A stretch of 64,000 nt of DNA from an uncultured Candidatus Nitrosopumilus sp. (lineage in GTDB: Archaea; Thermoproteota; Nitrososphaeria; Nitrososphaerales; Nitrosopumilaceae), in the NCBI GenBank assembly GCA_951812645.1, contig CATOSM010000001.1, forward strand, positions 165,560 to 229,559, given 5' to 3'. This document shows, in pieces, positions 41,806 through 51,879 of the stretch (its first letter is position 1; every line of letters begins with the position of its first letter). The notes under the pieces are model-generated. The model had not been told where the DNA came from. It searched no databases and saw only the letters and a list, made by a program, of their open reading frames with translations. Both the position numbers and the translations under genes were made by a program.

Positions 41806-44307
41806 ATGGATGTAAATCCAATTAACTACAAACTGACTTTTGAACCTGATCTAAAAAAATTCACATTTGATGGCGTAGAAACTATAACTGCCAATTGCAA
41901 CAAATCCACAACCGTAATTTCGATGGACTGTGCCGAGATAAAAATTACTTCATGTCAAGTAAAACACAAAGGCAAATCTATCAAATCCACACCTAAGACC
42001 AATGAGAAAAAGGAAGAATTGCAAATCAAACTATCTGAAAAAGTTAAAGGACAAATCATAATTGATTTAGAATTTCAGGGAATTCTAAATGATAGGTTGT
42101 TGGGATTTTATCGCAGCCAATATGCTCAAAATGGCAAAATAAAATATCTTGCAACAACTCAATTTGAGGCTGCAGATGCTAGACGTGCATTTCCTTGCTG
42201 GGATGAACCTGAAGCAAAAGCTACTTTTGATATTTCAATAATTGCAGATAACAAATTTACTGCAGTTTCAAACATGCCTGTCAAATCTAAAAAGAAAACT
42301 GGCAGTAAAACACTTTACAATTTTTCAAAAACTCCTGTTGTTTCTACATACTTGATCTATCTTGGTGTGGGCGAATTTGAATATCTTACAAGTAAAATTG
42401 GGAAAATACGGATTCGCGTAGTTACTACGAAAGGTAACAAATCTAAAGGCAAATTCTCCTTAGACTTGGGAAAGAAGCTTTTAACATCTTACGAAAAATA
42501 TTTTGGAATAAAATACCCTCTTCCTAAATTGGATTTGATTGCAGTACCTGACTTTGCAGCAGGTGCGATGGAGAATTGGGGTGCAATTACTTTCAGAGAA
42601 ACTATTTTGCTTTATGATCCTAAAACATCTTCAACTAGAACTAAGCAATTCATTGCAGAAGTAATCTCTCATGAAATCGCACACCAATGGTTTGGCAATC
42701 TTGTTACTATGAAGTGGTGGAATGATTTGTGGCTCAATGAAAGTTTTGCAACTTTTATGGCCACAAAATTTGTTGACAAATTTTATCCTGAATGGGATTT
42801 GTGGAATCAATTTGTCGAGGATGCAATGAACGTTGCAATGGGTCTTGACTCCCTTAAAACAACACATCCTATTGACGTCACCGTAAACTCTCCTGCTGAA
42901 ATTCGTGAAATCTTTGATGCCATTTCTTATGATAAAGGTGGATGTGTTCTTCGAATGCTTGAGCATTATGTTGGTGAGCCTAATTTCCAAAAAGGATTGA
43001 AAAAATATCTGTCTGACTTCAAATATCAAAATGCACAAGGACAAGATTTGTGGAATGCTATTGGAAAGGCATCTAAAATGCCTGTTTACTCTATGGTGAA
43101 CACATGGCTAAAACAGCCTGGATTTCCTCTTGTTGAAATAAATCAAGATGGCGGTACTTTGAAATTAAAGCAAAAGAGATACCTTTTGGAACCTGGCAAA
43201 AAATTCAGTAAAGGACTGTGGTCCATTCCTATGTCTTTAGGATTAGGATCTGAAATTTCTCAAAAATTATTTGCTAAAAAAGCAATGACTGTCAAGCTTC
43301 CAAAGAGTACTTTGGGATTTGTCGCAAATTATGGTCGTAAGGGATTCTATCGCGTAAAATACGATGAAGGGATTTTACTTGATTTGAAAATGTTAGTTGA
43401 TGAAAAACGTATTTCTCCAATTGATAGGTGGGCAATTCAAAACGATTTGTTTTCATTGTGTGTTTCAGGTGATGAGCAGGTTAGAAACTATCTTGACTTC
43501 TCTGATGCGTATTTTGATGAAGATAGTTACCTTGCCTCAGTTAACGTTGCGCATAATTTGGCATCTTTGTATTTCCGTGCATTTGATGAATCATTTTCAG
43601 AAGAAATTCGTGATTATGCTGTAAATTACTTTAGAAAAATACTGTCCAATATTGGATGGGACCCGAAAAAATCTGATAAACATACTGATGCATTACTACG
43701 TGGTTTTGTAATTTCGACATTAGGAAAAATGAATGATGATGAAGTTGCCGCAGAAGCCTTGAATCGTTATAAAAAATTCCTGAAATCTCCTAGTTTGCTT
43801 TCCCCTGATCTGGTAGAACCTATCTGTTCTATTGCCGCATGGAATGGAAATTCAAAAACCCATGCTGAACTAACAAAATTGTACAAAAATGCTAAAACCA
43901 TGGAAGAGAAACTTCGATTCTTGGGCGCATTATGCGGCTTTAAAGACAAAAAATTACTCCTAAAATCTCTTGATTTCTCCCAAACTTCTCAAGTTCGTTC
44001 ACAAAATATGCAATTGCCAATAATGAAAGTCGCTGCCAATCCATACGGTGACAGAGTATTGTGGACGTGGCTCAAGAAAAATTGGAAAAATATTAACAAA
44101 AAAGTCGGACATGGAAATCCTCTCTTTAATAGAATTGTAGCAAGCATTACTGCAGTTGCTGATGATTCTATGGAAAAAGAGATCAGGACTTTTTTCAAAA
44201 ATAATCCTACTCCTGGAACTGAGAGAACTCAATCTCAAACTTTGGAAAGAATTAGAATAAACTCAAAATTCCTCAGACGTATGAGACAAGAATTCAAAAA
44301 TGGCTAA
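41806..44307 (+). CDS. M1-family aminopeptidase (aminopeptidase N type), 833 aa
   Basis: Zinc metallopeptidase removing N-terminal residues from peptides. The exopeptidase motif GAMENWGAITFRE and the zinc site HEIAHQWFGN with the third ligand in NESFATFM (HExxH-x18-E) are intact. The C-terminal half is the helical ERAP1-like domain. Similar to the tricorn-interacting factors F2/F3 of archaea. Its end overlaps the next gene by 8 nt. Confidence 0.92.
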   Translation: MDVNPINYKLTFEPDLKKFTFDGVETITANCNKSTTVISMDCAEIKITSCQVKHKGKSIKSTPKTNEKKEELQIKLSEKVKGQIIIDLEFQGILNDRLLGFYRSQYAQNGKIKYLATTQFEAADARRAFPCWDEPEAKATFDISIIADNKFTAVSNMPVKSKKKTGSKTLYNFSKTPVVSTYLIYLGVGEFEYLTSKIGKIRIRVVTTKGNKSKGKFSLDLGKKLLTSYEKYFGIKYPLPKLDLIAVPDFAAGAMENWGAITFRETILLYDPKTSSTRTKQFIAEVISHEIAHQWFGNLVTMKWWNDLWLNESFATFMATKFVDKFYPEWDLWNQFVEDAMNVAMGLDSLKTTHPIDVTVNSPAEIREIFDAISYDKGGCVLRMLEHYVGEPNFQKGLKKYLSDFKYQNAQGQDLWNAIGKASKMPVYSMVNTWLKQPGFPLVEINQDGGTLKLKQKRYLLEPGKKFSKGLWSIPMSLGLGSEISQKLFAKKAMTVKLPKSTLGFVANYGRKGFYRVKYDEGILLDLKMLVDEKRISPIDRWAIQNDLFSLCVSGDEQVRNYLDFSDAYFDEDSYLASVNVAHNLASLYFRAFDESFSEEIRDYAVNYFRKILSNIGWDPKKSDKHTDALLRGFVISTLGKMNDDEVAAEALNRYKKFLKSPSLLSPDLVEPICSIAAWNGNSKTHAELTKLYKNAKTMEEKLRFLGALCGFKDKKLLLKSLDFSQTSQVRSQNMQLPIMKVAANPYGDRVLWTWLKKNWKNINKKVGHGNPLFNRIVASITAVADDSMEKEIRTFFKNNPTPGTERTQSQTLERIRINSKFLRRMRQEFKNG

Positions 44308-44707
44308 GAGATTGGGCCCTCCAATTTTTCTTGGGGTCTTTACTGTAATTGCTTTGGTATTCTTGACTGGCGGTGCTTCTGATGATAAAGATATTTTGCG
44401 TCAAACATTTACTGTTGAGGCAATTTACTATGATGCCGGATATGTTGAGATCTTATACGTTGACAATTCTGCAAAAACTGAATCTGTTGTGATGGAAGTT
44501 CTTGGTATGGATGAAACATTTCAAAAATCTTACTCTGATTCAGAATTTATTGAAATAGTTCCATTTGAGAATGAACCAAAATATGGATGGGCGACTCATC
44601 CTGTGGTCTTGGAAATTGATCATGAGGAATTGGGTCACATTCAACTAAAGACCGAAATTCATCCTGTCGGTGAACCTGTTCCTGTGACTATCTATTCTCA
44701 ACCTTAG
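44300..44707 (+). CDS. Membrane-anchored exported protein, 135 aa
   Basis: One N-terminal hydrophobic segment (about residues 8-25, IFLGVFTVIALVFLTGG) serves as signal or anchor, followed by an outside beta-sandwich-like domain (ILRQTFTVEAIYYDAGYVEI ... VTIYSQP). Overlaps the aminopeptidase gene by 8 nt, so translationally coupled. Family unknown. Confidence 0.6.
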   Translation: MAKRLGPPIFLGVFTVIALVFLTGGASDDKDILRQTFTVEAIYYDAGYVEILYVDNSAKTESVVMEVLGMDETFQKSYSDSEFIEIVPFENEPKYGWATHPVVLEIDHEELGHIQLKTEIHPVGEPVPVTIYSQP

Positions 44708-44725
44708 ATCGAACACAAGATTTTA

Positions 44726-45670
44726 TTGCACCTTGAGATTGTTAAGAATATATTGGATTTGTTAGTTGATCTAAAAAAAGGAAAACGTGGAGCAATTGCA
44801 AAAGCAATAACTGTAGTTGAAAATGATCAAACAGAGGCAAAAAAACTATTAAAAAAAATTTTCAAAAATACTGGTAATTCTGTGATTATTGGAATTACTG
44901 GTCCTGCAGGTGCTGGTAAAAGTTCTCTGATAAACAAAACTGCCATCGCTATGAGAAAATTAGGCACAAAGCCTGCTGTACTTGCAGTTGATCCTACAAG
45001 CCATCTTACTGGTGGTGCAATTCTAGGTGACAGAGTAAGAATGAGTGAATCCACTGATTCTGGAACATACATTCGTAGTATTGCATCAAGGGGAGCAACT
45101 GGTGCTGTGTCTCGTTCCTTACGAAATAGTATCCGTGTTTTAGAATATGCTGGGTTTAATCCAATTATCATTGAAAGTGTGGGTGCAGGACAGACTGAAG
45201 TTGAAATCTCAAACATTGCTGATATTACAGTTGTCGTGTTTAATCCTAACACTGGTGATAGTATACAAACTATCAAAGCTGGACTAACCGAAATCGGCGA
45301 TATCTATCTTGTAAACAAAAGTGACCTTGGTGGAACAAATCAACTCTTTGATGCTGTTCGTGATTTTATTGGTGATTCTGACAGGAGCCCTGTAATCTTG
45401 AAAACATCTGTAAAAAAGAACACAGGAATCACTGTATTTGCTAAAACTCTAAAAGATATGATGAAATCTAAAAATAAAACCAAAGATGTCAGGGATAAAG
45501 AACGACTTGAGACTGAACTCAAAGATATTGTTTTAAATAACATTAAAGAAAAGATTGATGATATGTTGGTTTCTGATAAAACCTTTTCAAAATACCTTAA
45601 AAAATTACAATCAAAAGACATTGATCCTTTCTTAGCTGGTGATAAAATTACTAAAACTCTGGTAAAGTGA
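44726..45670 (+). CDS. meaB: Methylmalonyl-CoA mutase-associated GTPase (MeaB/ArgK), 314 aa
   Basis: G3E-family P-loop GTPase that guards and reloads the B12 cofactor of the mutase. Walker A is GPAGAGKSSLINK (about residues 61-73); base-recognition NKSD is present (VNKSDLGG). TTG start at 44726. It lies 4 nt upstream of the mutase large-subunit gene, which fits its role. Confidence 0.9.
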   Translation: MHLEIVKNILDLLVDLKKGKRGAIAKAITVVENDQTEAKKLLKKIFKNTGNSVIIGITGPAGAGKSSLINKTAIAMRKLGTKPAVLAVDPTSHLTGGAILGDRVRMSESTDSGTYIRSIASRGATGAVSRSLRNSIRVLEYAGFNPIIIESVGAGQTEVEISNIADITVVVFNPNTGDSIQTIKAGLTEIGDIYLVNKSDLGGTNQLFDAVRDFIGDSDRSPVILKTSVKKNTGITVFAKTLKDMMKSKNKTKDVRDKERLETELKDIVLNNIKEKIDDMLVSDKTFSKYLKKLQSKDIDPFLAGDKITKTLVK

Positions 45671-45674
45671 TAAT

Positions 45675-47276
45675 GTGGCTGCAAAAAAACCTACAAAACC
45701 AAAAACACCTGAAAAGAAAATTTTTACAGATTCTACCTTTCCTGTAAAACGAATTTACCAAAAATCTTCTAAAAAACGACCATCTGAAGATGCTGGCAGA
45801 TACCCGTTCACTAGGGGAATTCATCCTGGGATGTTCCGTGATAGGTTTTGGACTATGAGACAGTATTCTGGATTCGGTGATGCGAAACTGACCAACGAGA
45901 GATTCAAGTTTATGCTTGAAAAGGGTCAAACTGGTCTTAGTATGGCCTTTGATTTGCCGACTCAGATTGGATATGATTCTGATTCTCCTCAGGCTGAAGG
46001 TGAAGTTGGAAAAGTCGGCGTATCCATTACTTCAATCAGAGATATGCAGATTGCCTTTGATGGCATTCCTTTGGGCAAAGTTAGTTCTTCTATGACCATT
46101 AATTCTACTGCGTCTACCCTTTTGGCATATTATATTGCAGTTGGTGAATCTCAAGGTTTCAAAAGTCATGAACTTCGTGGAACCACTCAAAATGATATTC
46201 TCAAAGAGTACATTGCAAGAAATACCTACATCTATCCTCCGCAACCATCCATGAGATTAATTGGTGATATGATTGGCTATTGTGCCAAAAATGTTCCTTC
46301 TTGGTATCCTGTTTCGATATCTGGTTATCATATGCGCGAAGCCGGTTGTACTGCAACGCAAGAAGTTGCATTTACACTAGCAAATGCAATTGCGTACATT
46401 CAAACCTGTATTGATCAGGGATTGAAAATTGATGACTTTGCACCTCGTTTATCGTTTTTCTTTTGCTGTACTATGGAGTTCTTTGAGGAGGTTGCAAAGT
46501 TTAGAGTTGCAAGAAAAGTCTATGCTAAAATTCTCAAAGAAACGTTCCATGCAAAAAATCCACGTTCTTTACAATTAAAATTCCATACTCAAACTAGTGG
46601 GGAGTCATTAACTGCACAGCAGCCTGATAACAATATCGTACGTGTTGCAATTCAAACCATGGCTGCAGTTGCAGGTGGTACACAATCACTGCACACTAAC
46701 TCTAGGGATGAAGCCCTTGCACTTCCCACTGAAGAATCTGCTAAAATTGCACTTAGAACTCAGCAAATTGTAGCTCATGAAAGTGGAATTACCAAAACTG
46801 CTGATCCTCTTGCAGGTTCTTACTATTTGGAGGAATTATGTGATCAAATCGAAGATGGCGTTTGGAAATATCTAAGGAAAATCCAGAAAATGGGCGGCTC
46901 TGTTAGGGCTATTGAAAAAGGATTTTTCCAATCTGAAATTCGTGCAAATGCCTATCGCCTAAAAAAAGAAACTGATGATGGTGATAGAATTCTAGTTGGC
47001 GTAAACAAGTATGCCGAAGAGGAAACTCAGCCTGATCTATTGCGAATTGGTGGTAAAGTTGAGATCCAACAAAAGAAAGCCTTGAAGAAATTACGCTCAG
47101 AGCGAGACTCGAAGAAATTGGAGAAAGCATTGTCTGCAATGCAAAGTGCTGCTGATACGGAAGAGAATCTTATGCCATACATTGTGATTGCCGCAAAAGC
47201 ATTTGCTACTACTGGCGAAATCAGCAATGCCTTCAGAGAAGTATTTGGCGAGTATCGTCCAAAAGAGGTCTTTTAA
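45675..47276 (+). CDS. Methylmalonyl-CoA mutase large (catalytic) subunit, 533 aa
   Basis: TIM-barrel subunit of the B12-dependent radical mutase: RYPFTRGIHPGMFRDRFWTM, QTGLSMAFDLPTQIGYDSD, SSSMTINSTASTLLAYY and GTQSLHTNSRDEALALPTE are hallmark stretches. The C-terminal B12 domain is absent, being encoded at 39914. GTG start at 45675 directly after meaB; its TAA is immediately followed by the epimerase gene. Confidence 0.93.
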   Translation: MAAKKPTKPKTPEKKIFTDSTFPVKRIYQKSSKKRPSEDAGRYPFTRGIHPGMFRDRFWTMRQYSGFGDAKLTNERFKFMLEKGQTGLSMAFDLPTQIGYDSDSPQAEGEVGKVGVSITSIRDMQIAFDGIPLGKVSSSMTINSTASTLLAYYIAVGESQGFKSHELRGTTQNDILKEYIARNTYIYPPQPSMRLIGDMIGYCAKNVPSWYPVSISGYHMREAGCTATQEVAFTLANAIAYIQTCIDQGLKIDDFAPRLSFFFCCTMEFFEEVAKFRVARKVYAKILKETFHAKNPRSLQLKFHTQTSGESLTAQQPDNNIVRVAIQTMAAVAGGTQSLHTNSRDEALALPTEESAKIALRTQQIVAHESGITKTADPLAGSYYLEELCDQIEDGVWKYLRKIQKMGGSVRAIEKGFFQSEIRANAYRLKKETDDGDRILVGVNKYAEEETQPDLLRIGGKVEIQQKKALKKLRSERDSKKLEKALSAMQSAADTEENLMPYIVIAAKAFATTGEISNAFREVFGEYRPKEVF

Positions 47277-47675
47277 TTGAAGATTGATCATATTGCAATT
47301 GCAGTAAATGACGTAGAAGAATCTGCCAAAATATACCGGCAAGCATTAGGTGCTGGCAGCGTTGAATTTGAAACTGTAGAATCAGAAGGCGTTAGGGTTG
47401 CAATCATTCATTTAGAAAACGGCAGGGTTGAACTAATGCAGCCTACAAATGATGAAAGCCCAATTAAAAAATTCCTTGATAAAAAAGGTCAAGGATTGCA
47501 TCACATGGCATTAGACACTGATAATATTGAAGGTGAGGTAGAACGTATGGAAGGCTGTGGAATACAATTCCTTGGCAAAATTCGTCCTGGTTCTGCTGGA
47601 ACTAGAGTGACTTTCATCCATCCAAAGTCATTACATGGCGTGCTGGCTGAACTTTGTTCTCATCCTAAAGAATAG
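47277..47675 (+). CDS. mce: Methylmalonyl-CoA epimerase, 132 aa
   Basis: Interconverts R- and S-methylmalonyl-CoA. It is a vicinal-oxygen-chelate fold protein with metal ligands expected in KIDHIAIAV (His4), GQGLHHMALDT and the Glu of GVLAELC. TTG start abuts the mutase stop codon with no gap, completing a meaB-mutase-epimerase operon. Confidence 0.9.
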   Translation: MKIDHIAIAVNDVEESAKIYRQALGAGSVEFETVESEGVRVAIIHLENGRVELMQPTNDESPIKKFLDKKGQGLHHMALDTDNIEGEVERMEGCGIQFLGKIRPGSAGTRVTFIHPKSLHGVLAELCSHPKE

Positions 47676-48233
47676 TCATTCCATCATTTTCAAAGTATCC
47701 GAAGCTGTGATAATTCCTACTATCTTTGATTTTTTTGAAACTAGAATACATTTTGAATATCTGATCAACGGGACTAGAACATTTGCAGGCGTATCAAAAT
47801 CTACTATTGGTGGAACAGAATCCATCGTATCTGCTAGTTTTGCTTTTTTGAGTTCTGCCTCTCCCATGTCTGCCAAATGTTTTACAATTCCATCTTCTGA
47901 AACAACCCCTACCACATCTGACGCACTAAACACTGGAATTTGACTAATTGATAATTCATGCATTTTTTTAATTGCATCATGTAACGTGTTTGTTGGTTTC
48001 AGTTTGATAATGTCCTTGCTACAAAAATCCCCTGCTGTATGTGATGATGATTCACCTTCTAGTTTTGTAAGGCTCTCAAAAATTTTTTTTGCTGTATCAT
48101 AGCTTGGTTGGCTTCTTCCTGATTCTACTTGATTGATCATCGAAGTACTCACTCCTGTCATTGTGGCAAGTTTTTTCTGAGTAATGCCTATCTTCTGTCT
48201 AATCTGCTTTATTGATTCGATTCTTGGAAGCAC
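47676..48233 (-). CDS. HTH (XRE) transcriptional regulator with CBS pair, 185 aa
   Basis: An N-terminal XRE helix-turn-helix (about residues 5-60: IRQKIGITQKKLATMTGVST, MINQVESGRSQPSYDTA) is joined to two CBS domains (about 70-185: LKPTNTLHDAIKKMHELSIS, VVGVVSEDGIVKHLAD, ILVSKKSKIVGIITASDTLK). CBS domains sense adenylate-type ligands, so it is likely an energy-responsive regulator. Convergent with the epimerase gene, their stop codons abutting. Confidence 0.82.
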   Translation of the reverse strand: MLPRIESIKQIRQKIGITQKKLATMTGVSTSMINQVESGRSQPSYDTAKKIFESLTKLEGESSSHTAGDFCSKDIIKLKPTNTLHDAIKKMHELSISQIPVFSASDVVGVVSEDGIVKHLADMGEAELKKAKLADTMDSVPPIVDFDTPANVLVPLIRYSKCILVSKKSKIVGIITASDTLKMME

Positions 48234-48285
48234 TTCATATGGAATGCCAACAATTCATTTTAAAACCTATACTTTTGATTGTACT

Positions 48286-48462
48286 TTAGATATCTCTAAT
48301 CAGTGATTTTATGCTTGTAATTGCTTCTGCATCAAGTTCGATTTCTTTATGTTCGGCAATAACATGCTCTGTAACTTTTTCCATCAATTCTTCTTCTGTT
48401 TCGGTGGTTGCAGACCATTTGCAATCCTTGCCTGCGTCTGAACAACTAATACTTTTTGCCAT
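48286..48462 (-). CDS. DUF1059-family small protein, 58 aa
   Basis: MAKSISCSDAGKDCKWSATT followed by ETEEELMEKVTEHVIAEHKE has the conserved early Cys pair and the helix (E-x-x-x-x-H-x-x-x-H) of DUF1059 proteins. Read from ATG 48462; it follows ppdK (48487) on the same strand. Role unknown. Confidence 0.65.
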   Translation of the reverse strand: MAKSISCSDAGKDCKWSATTETEEELMEKVTEHVIAEHKEIELDAEAITSIKSLIRDI

Positions 48463-48486
48463 AATTTTGATATTTTATGGAATTAT

Positions 48487-51168
48487 TTATTTTTTCTTTG
48501 ATTTGGACTTCTTCTTTGTTTTTCTTGGTTGCTCTATTGCTGCCTGTGCTGCTGCAACTATGGCGATAGGAATTCTATGAGGTGATGCACTCACATAGCT
48601 CAAACCTACGCCGTGGCAGAATTTAATTGAACTAGGATCTCCTCCGTGTTCTCCACAAATTCCCACTTCCATGTTTGGTCTTAATGTGCGTCCTGCAGTT
48701 ACACCGATTTTTATCAAACTGCCTACTCCGTTGACATCAATTGACTGGAATGGGTTTCTTTCGAGTAGTTCTTTTTCCATGTATTCTGGAAGGAATTTCC
48801 CTTCAACATCTTCTCTACTGAAACTAAATGTTCCTTGCGTGAGGTCGTTTGTACCAAAACTAAAGAATTCGGCAGTAGTTGCAAGCTCATTTGCGGTAAG
48901 TGCAGCTCTAACCACTTCAATCATAGTACCAAAGTTGATTTTTAATTTCATTTTGTGTTTTGATTCTGTTTCTTTCTTTATCCTGTCATAGATTTCTTTA
49001 ATGTGGTTTAATTCTGCAATGCTGCTGATTTGTGGAATCATGATTTGAGGATGTGCATTGACTTTCTTCTTTGTTAATTCTACTTGTGCATCAAATACTG
49101 CCCTGATTTGCATTTCATAAATTTCAGGATATGTAATTCCTACACGAACCCCCCTATGTCCCATCATTGGATTCACTTCTGCAAGTTCTCTTGCTCTTTT
49201 CAAAACAATTCTTGCATCATTAATTTGGCTTGAATCTCCACTTGATTCTAATTTTTGAATTTTCTCGACCAATTCTTCAGGATTTGGCAAGAATTCATGC
49301 AATGGCGGGTCTAAAAGTCTGATTGTCACTTCGTACCCTTCCATTGCTTTTAGAATTTCCATAAAGTCACTCTTTTGTAATTGGCCTAACTTTGTCAATA
49401 TTTTGTTGCGTTCTTCAATGTTTTCAGCCATGATCATTTCTACAAACAAGTTGATTCTATCGCTACCGTTGAACATTCTTTCTGTTCTACATAATCCGAT
49501 TCCTTGACCGCCAAATTTCCTTGCAAGCTCTGCTCCTTCTGGGGTGTCTGCATTTGCCCTAATTCCTATTTTCTTGGATTTTTGGGCCCAGTCTAAAATT
49601 TGTTCAAAGTCTTTAGTTACTTTGGGCTCTACCGTTGGAACCTCTCCTACAAATACAGTTCCTGCACTTCCATCAATCGAAATTGTTTCTCCTTCTCTGA
49701 TTGTGATTCCATTTGCCGTACATGTGTTGTTGTCATAATTGATCTTTAATTCTGGACATCCTACAATACACGGTTTACCCATTCCTCTTGACACGATTGC
49801 TGCATGAGATGACTTTCCTCCTAAACTGGTAAGAATACCTTCTGATGAGAAAAATGCTGGCACATCTTCTGGTTTTGTCTCTTTTCTTACCAGAATGATT
49901 TTCTTTCCTGCATCCCCTAATTCTATTGCTTTTTTAACATCAAATACTACTATTCCGCTTGCAGCTCCCGGCGATGCTGCAATTCCTTTGGCTAACTGCT
50001 CAAAGTCTTTAATTTTTGATTCATCCATTGTTCTATGGAGCAATGCTTCTAATTGTTGGGCCGGAATTCTTGTTAGTGCTCTATTTTTATCAATCAATCT
50101 TTCTTTTACCATGTCTACTGATGTTTTAACTAACGCTGCAGCACTCATCTTTGCAGTTCTTGTTTGTAACAGATAGAATTTCCCTTGTTCTATGGTAAAT
50201 TCAATATCCTGTGGTTCTCTGAAATGTTTTTCTAATTTTGCACACGCATTGCTTAATTCTTTATGGGATTTTGGCATGTCTTTTTTTAGTATCTCTATGC
50301 TCTTTCCTGTTCTTACTCCTGCAACAACATCTTCTCCTTGAGCATTGATTAGATATTCTCCTTCTATCTCTTTTTTACCGTTATGGCCATTTCTTGTAAA
50401 TACGACTCCTGTTGCACTATCATCTCCCATGTTTCCAAATACCATTGTAACCACATTAACTGCAGTTCCATCTGCAATATCTTTTGTAATGTTGTTTTTT
50501 TCACGATATACGATTGCTCTTTCTCCCATCCAGCTTTTGAAAACTGCTTCTATGGATAGGACTAATTGTTCATCTGGATTGTCCGGGAATTTTCTTTTAG
50601 TGCGCTCTTCACAGATTTTTTTGTAATCTGACACGATTGATTTTAATGATTCTACGCTTAGTTTACTATCATCTGAAACTCCCTGTTTCTCTTTTGCTGC
50701 ATCCAAAACATGATCAAATTTCTCATCATTTACTCCGAATACTACTTTTCCAAACAATTGGATAAATCTCCGATATGAGTCCCATGAGAATCGTGGGTTT
50801 TTGGTCCGTTCTGCAAATCCCTCCACTGTTTTTTCATTTAATCCTAAATTCAAAATCGTATCCATCATTCCGGGCATTGAAATCGCTGCACCTGAACGAA
50901 CTGAAACTAGTAATGGGTTTTTAGTGGAATTCCATTTTTTACCTGTCTTTTTTTCCATTTTTGCAATGTTTTTCATCACTGCAGGCATCACGTCTTTTGG
51001 AAGTTTTTTATTATTTTCATAGTATTTGTTGCAAACTTCAGTAGTAATGGTAAACCCTGGTGGGACTGGTAGCTTTAATCGGGTCATCTCGCTTAATCCT
51101 GCTCCTTTTCCTCCTAGGAGCATTCTTTTTTTGCTGTCTGCCTCTTCAAACGCATAAACTGGTTTCAT
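48487..51168 (-). CDS. ppdK: Pyruvate phosphate dikinase, 893 aa
   Basis: Interconverts pyruvate + ATP + Pi and PEP + AMP + PPi, used for gluconeogenesis. Domains in order: ATP-grasp (GGKGAGLSEMTRLKLPVPPG; SVRSGAAISMPGMMDT), phosphohistidine domain (GGKSSHAAIVSRGMGKPCIV) and PEP-binding TIM barrel (GHRGVRVGITYPEIYEMQ, catalytic Cys in GICGEHGGDPSS). Ends in a lysine-rich tail. Upstream on the same strand is tpiA, 32 nt away. Confidence 0.93.
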   Translation of the reverse strand: MKPVYAFEEADSKKRMLLGGKGAGLSEMTRLKLPVPPGFTITTEVCNKYYENNKKLPKDVMPAVMKNIAKMEKKTGKKWNSTKNPLLVSVRSGAAISMPGMMDTILNLGLNEKTVEGFAERTKNPRFSWDSYRRFIQLFGKVVFGVNDEKFDHVLDAAKEKQGVSDDSKLSVESLKSIVSDYKKICEERTKRKFPDNPDEQLVLSIEAVFKSWMGERAIVYREKNNITKDIADGTAVNVVTMVFGNMGDDSATGVVFTRNGHNGKKEIEGEYLINAQGEDVVAGVRTGKSIEILKKDMPKSHKELSNACAKLEKHFREPQDIEFTIEQGKFYLLQTRTAKMSAAALVKTSVDMVKERLIDKNRALTRIPAQQLEALLHRTMDESKIKDFEQLAKGIAASPGAASGIVVFDVKKAIELGDAGKKIILVRKETKPEDVPAFFSSEGILTSLGGKSSHAAIVSRGMGKPCIVGCPELKINYDNNTCTANGITIREGETISIDGSAGTVFVGEVPTVEPKVTKDFEQILDWAQKSKKIGIRANADTPEGAELARKFGGQGIGLCRTERMFNGSDRINLFVEMIMAENIEERNKILTKLGQLQKSDFMEILKAMEGYEVTIRLLDPPLHEFLPNPEELVEKIQKLESSGDSSQINDARIVLKRARELAEVNPMMGHRGVRVGITYPEIYEMQIRAVFDAQVELTKKKVNAHPQIMIPQISSIAELNHIKEIYDRIKKETESKHKMKLKINFGTMIEVVRAALTANELATTAEFFSFGTNDLTQGTFSFSREDVEGKFLPEYMEKELLERNPFQSIDVNGVGSLIKIGVTAGRTLRPNMEVGICGEHGGDPSSIKFCHGVGLSYVSASPHRIPIAIVAAAQAAIEQPRKTKKKSKSKKK

Positions 51169-51200
51169 TTTTACGATTAAGCAATCTTAGAAAGGGGGTA

Positions 51201-51857
51201 TTAAACCATTGACTTGGCAAAATCAGTCATTATCTTGCTCCAATCCTTTGCTTTGATTATTCCACTTGCCACAAGAATTCCTTTTGATCCTAATTCTATT
51301 GCCTTTGAAACATCTTCTCCTGAAACGATTCCTGCACCACAAAGTAGTTTTGTACTGTTTTTGCCTCTTTTTACTGCGTCAGATGCCTTTTGAATTAATC
51401 CTGGTTTTTGTGTGGATACTGCTTTACCTGAACCGATTAACTCTGGTGGTTCTATGGCAATATAATCTGGATTTAATTTAACATATTTTCTAACTTCTGC
51501 AACATCTTTTACGCAAAGAATCGACATCATTTTTAATTCTTTTAATTTTAAAATTAGTTTTTCAATTTCCTTACTTGAAATTCTATGCTCGCTGTGATTG
51601 ATCAATGATCCTTTAACTTTAGATTTTTTTAACAATTCTGGAATTACAAATCCTGTAGTACTTCCAACTTTTGAATCATCGATGTGTTGAGCTAGTATTG
51701 GAATTGTACTATTTGCAACCACTCCGATGAGATGTTGTGGCGGTGATATTGCCATGTTTATTTTATATTTTTTTGATATTTTTTCTGCAGTTTTAACAAA
51801 TTTTATTATTTTATCTCCTGAAATCTCTTCATAGTTTTTGCAATTAATTACAAACAT
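51201..51857 (-). CDS. tpiA: Triosephosphate isomerase, archaeal type, 218 aa
   Basis: The short archaeal form: N-terminal NCKNYEEISGD, catalytic His in LINHSEHRIS, catalytic Glu in AIEPPELIGSGKAVS, phosphate loop CGAGIVSGEDVSKA and GILVASGIIKAKDW. Works in gluconeogenesis with ppdK directly downstream. Confidence 0.92.
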   Translation of the reverse strand: MFVINCKNYEEISGDKIIKFVKTAEKISKKYKINMAISPPQHLIGVVANSTIPILAQHIDDSKVGSTTGFVIPELLKKSKVKGSLINHSEHRISSKEIEKLILKLKELKMMSILCVKDVAEVRKYVKLNPDYIAIEPPELIGSGKAVSTQKPGLIQKASDAVKRGKNSTKLLCGAGIVSGEDVSKAIELGSKGILVASGIIKAKDWSKIMTDFAKSMV

Positions 51858-51879
51858 CTTCTTTCAAACTTGTTATATT

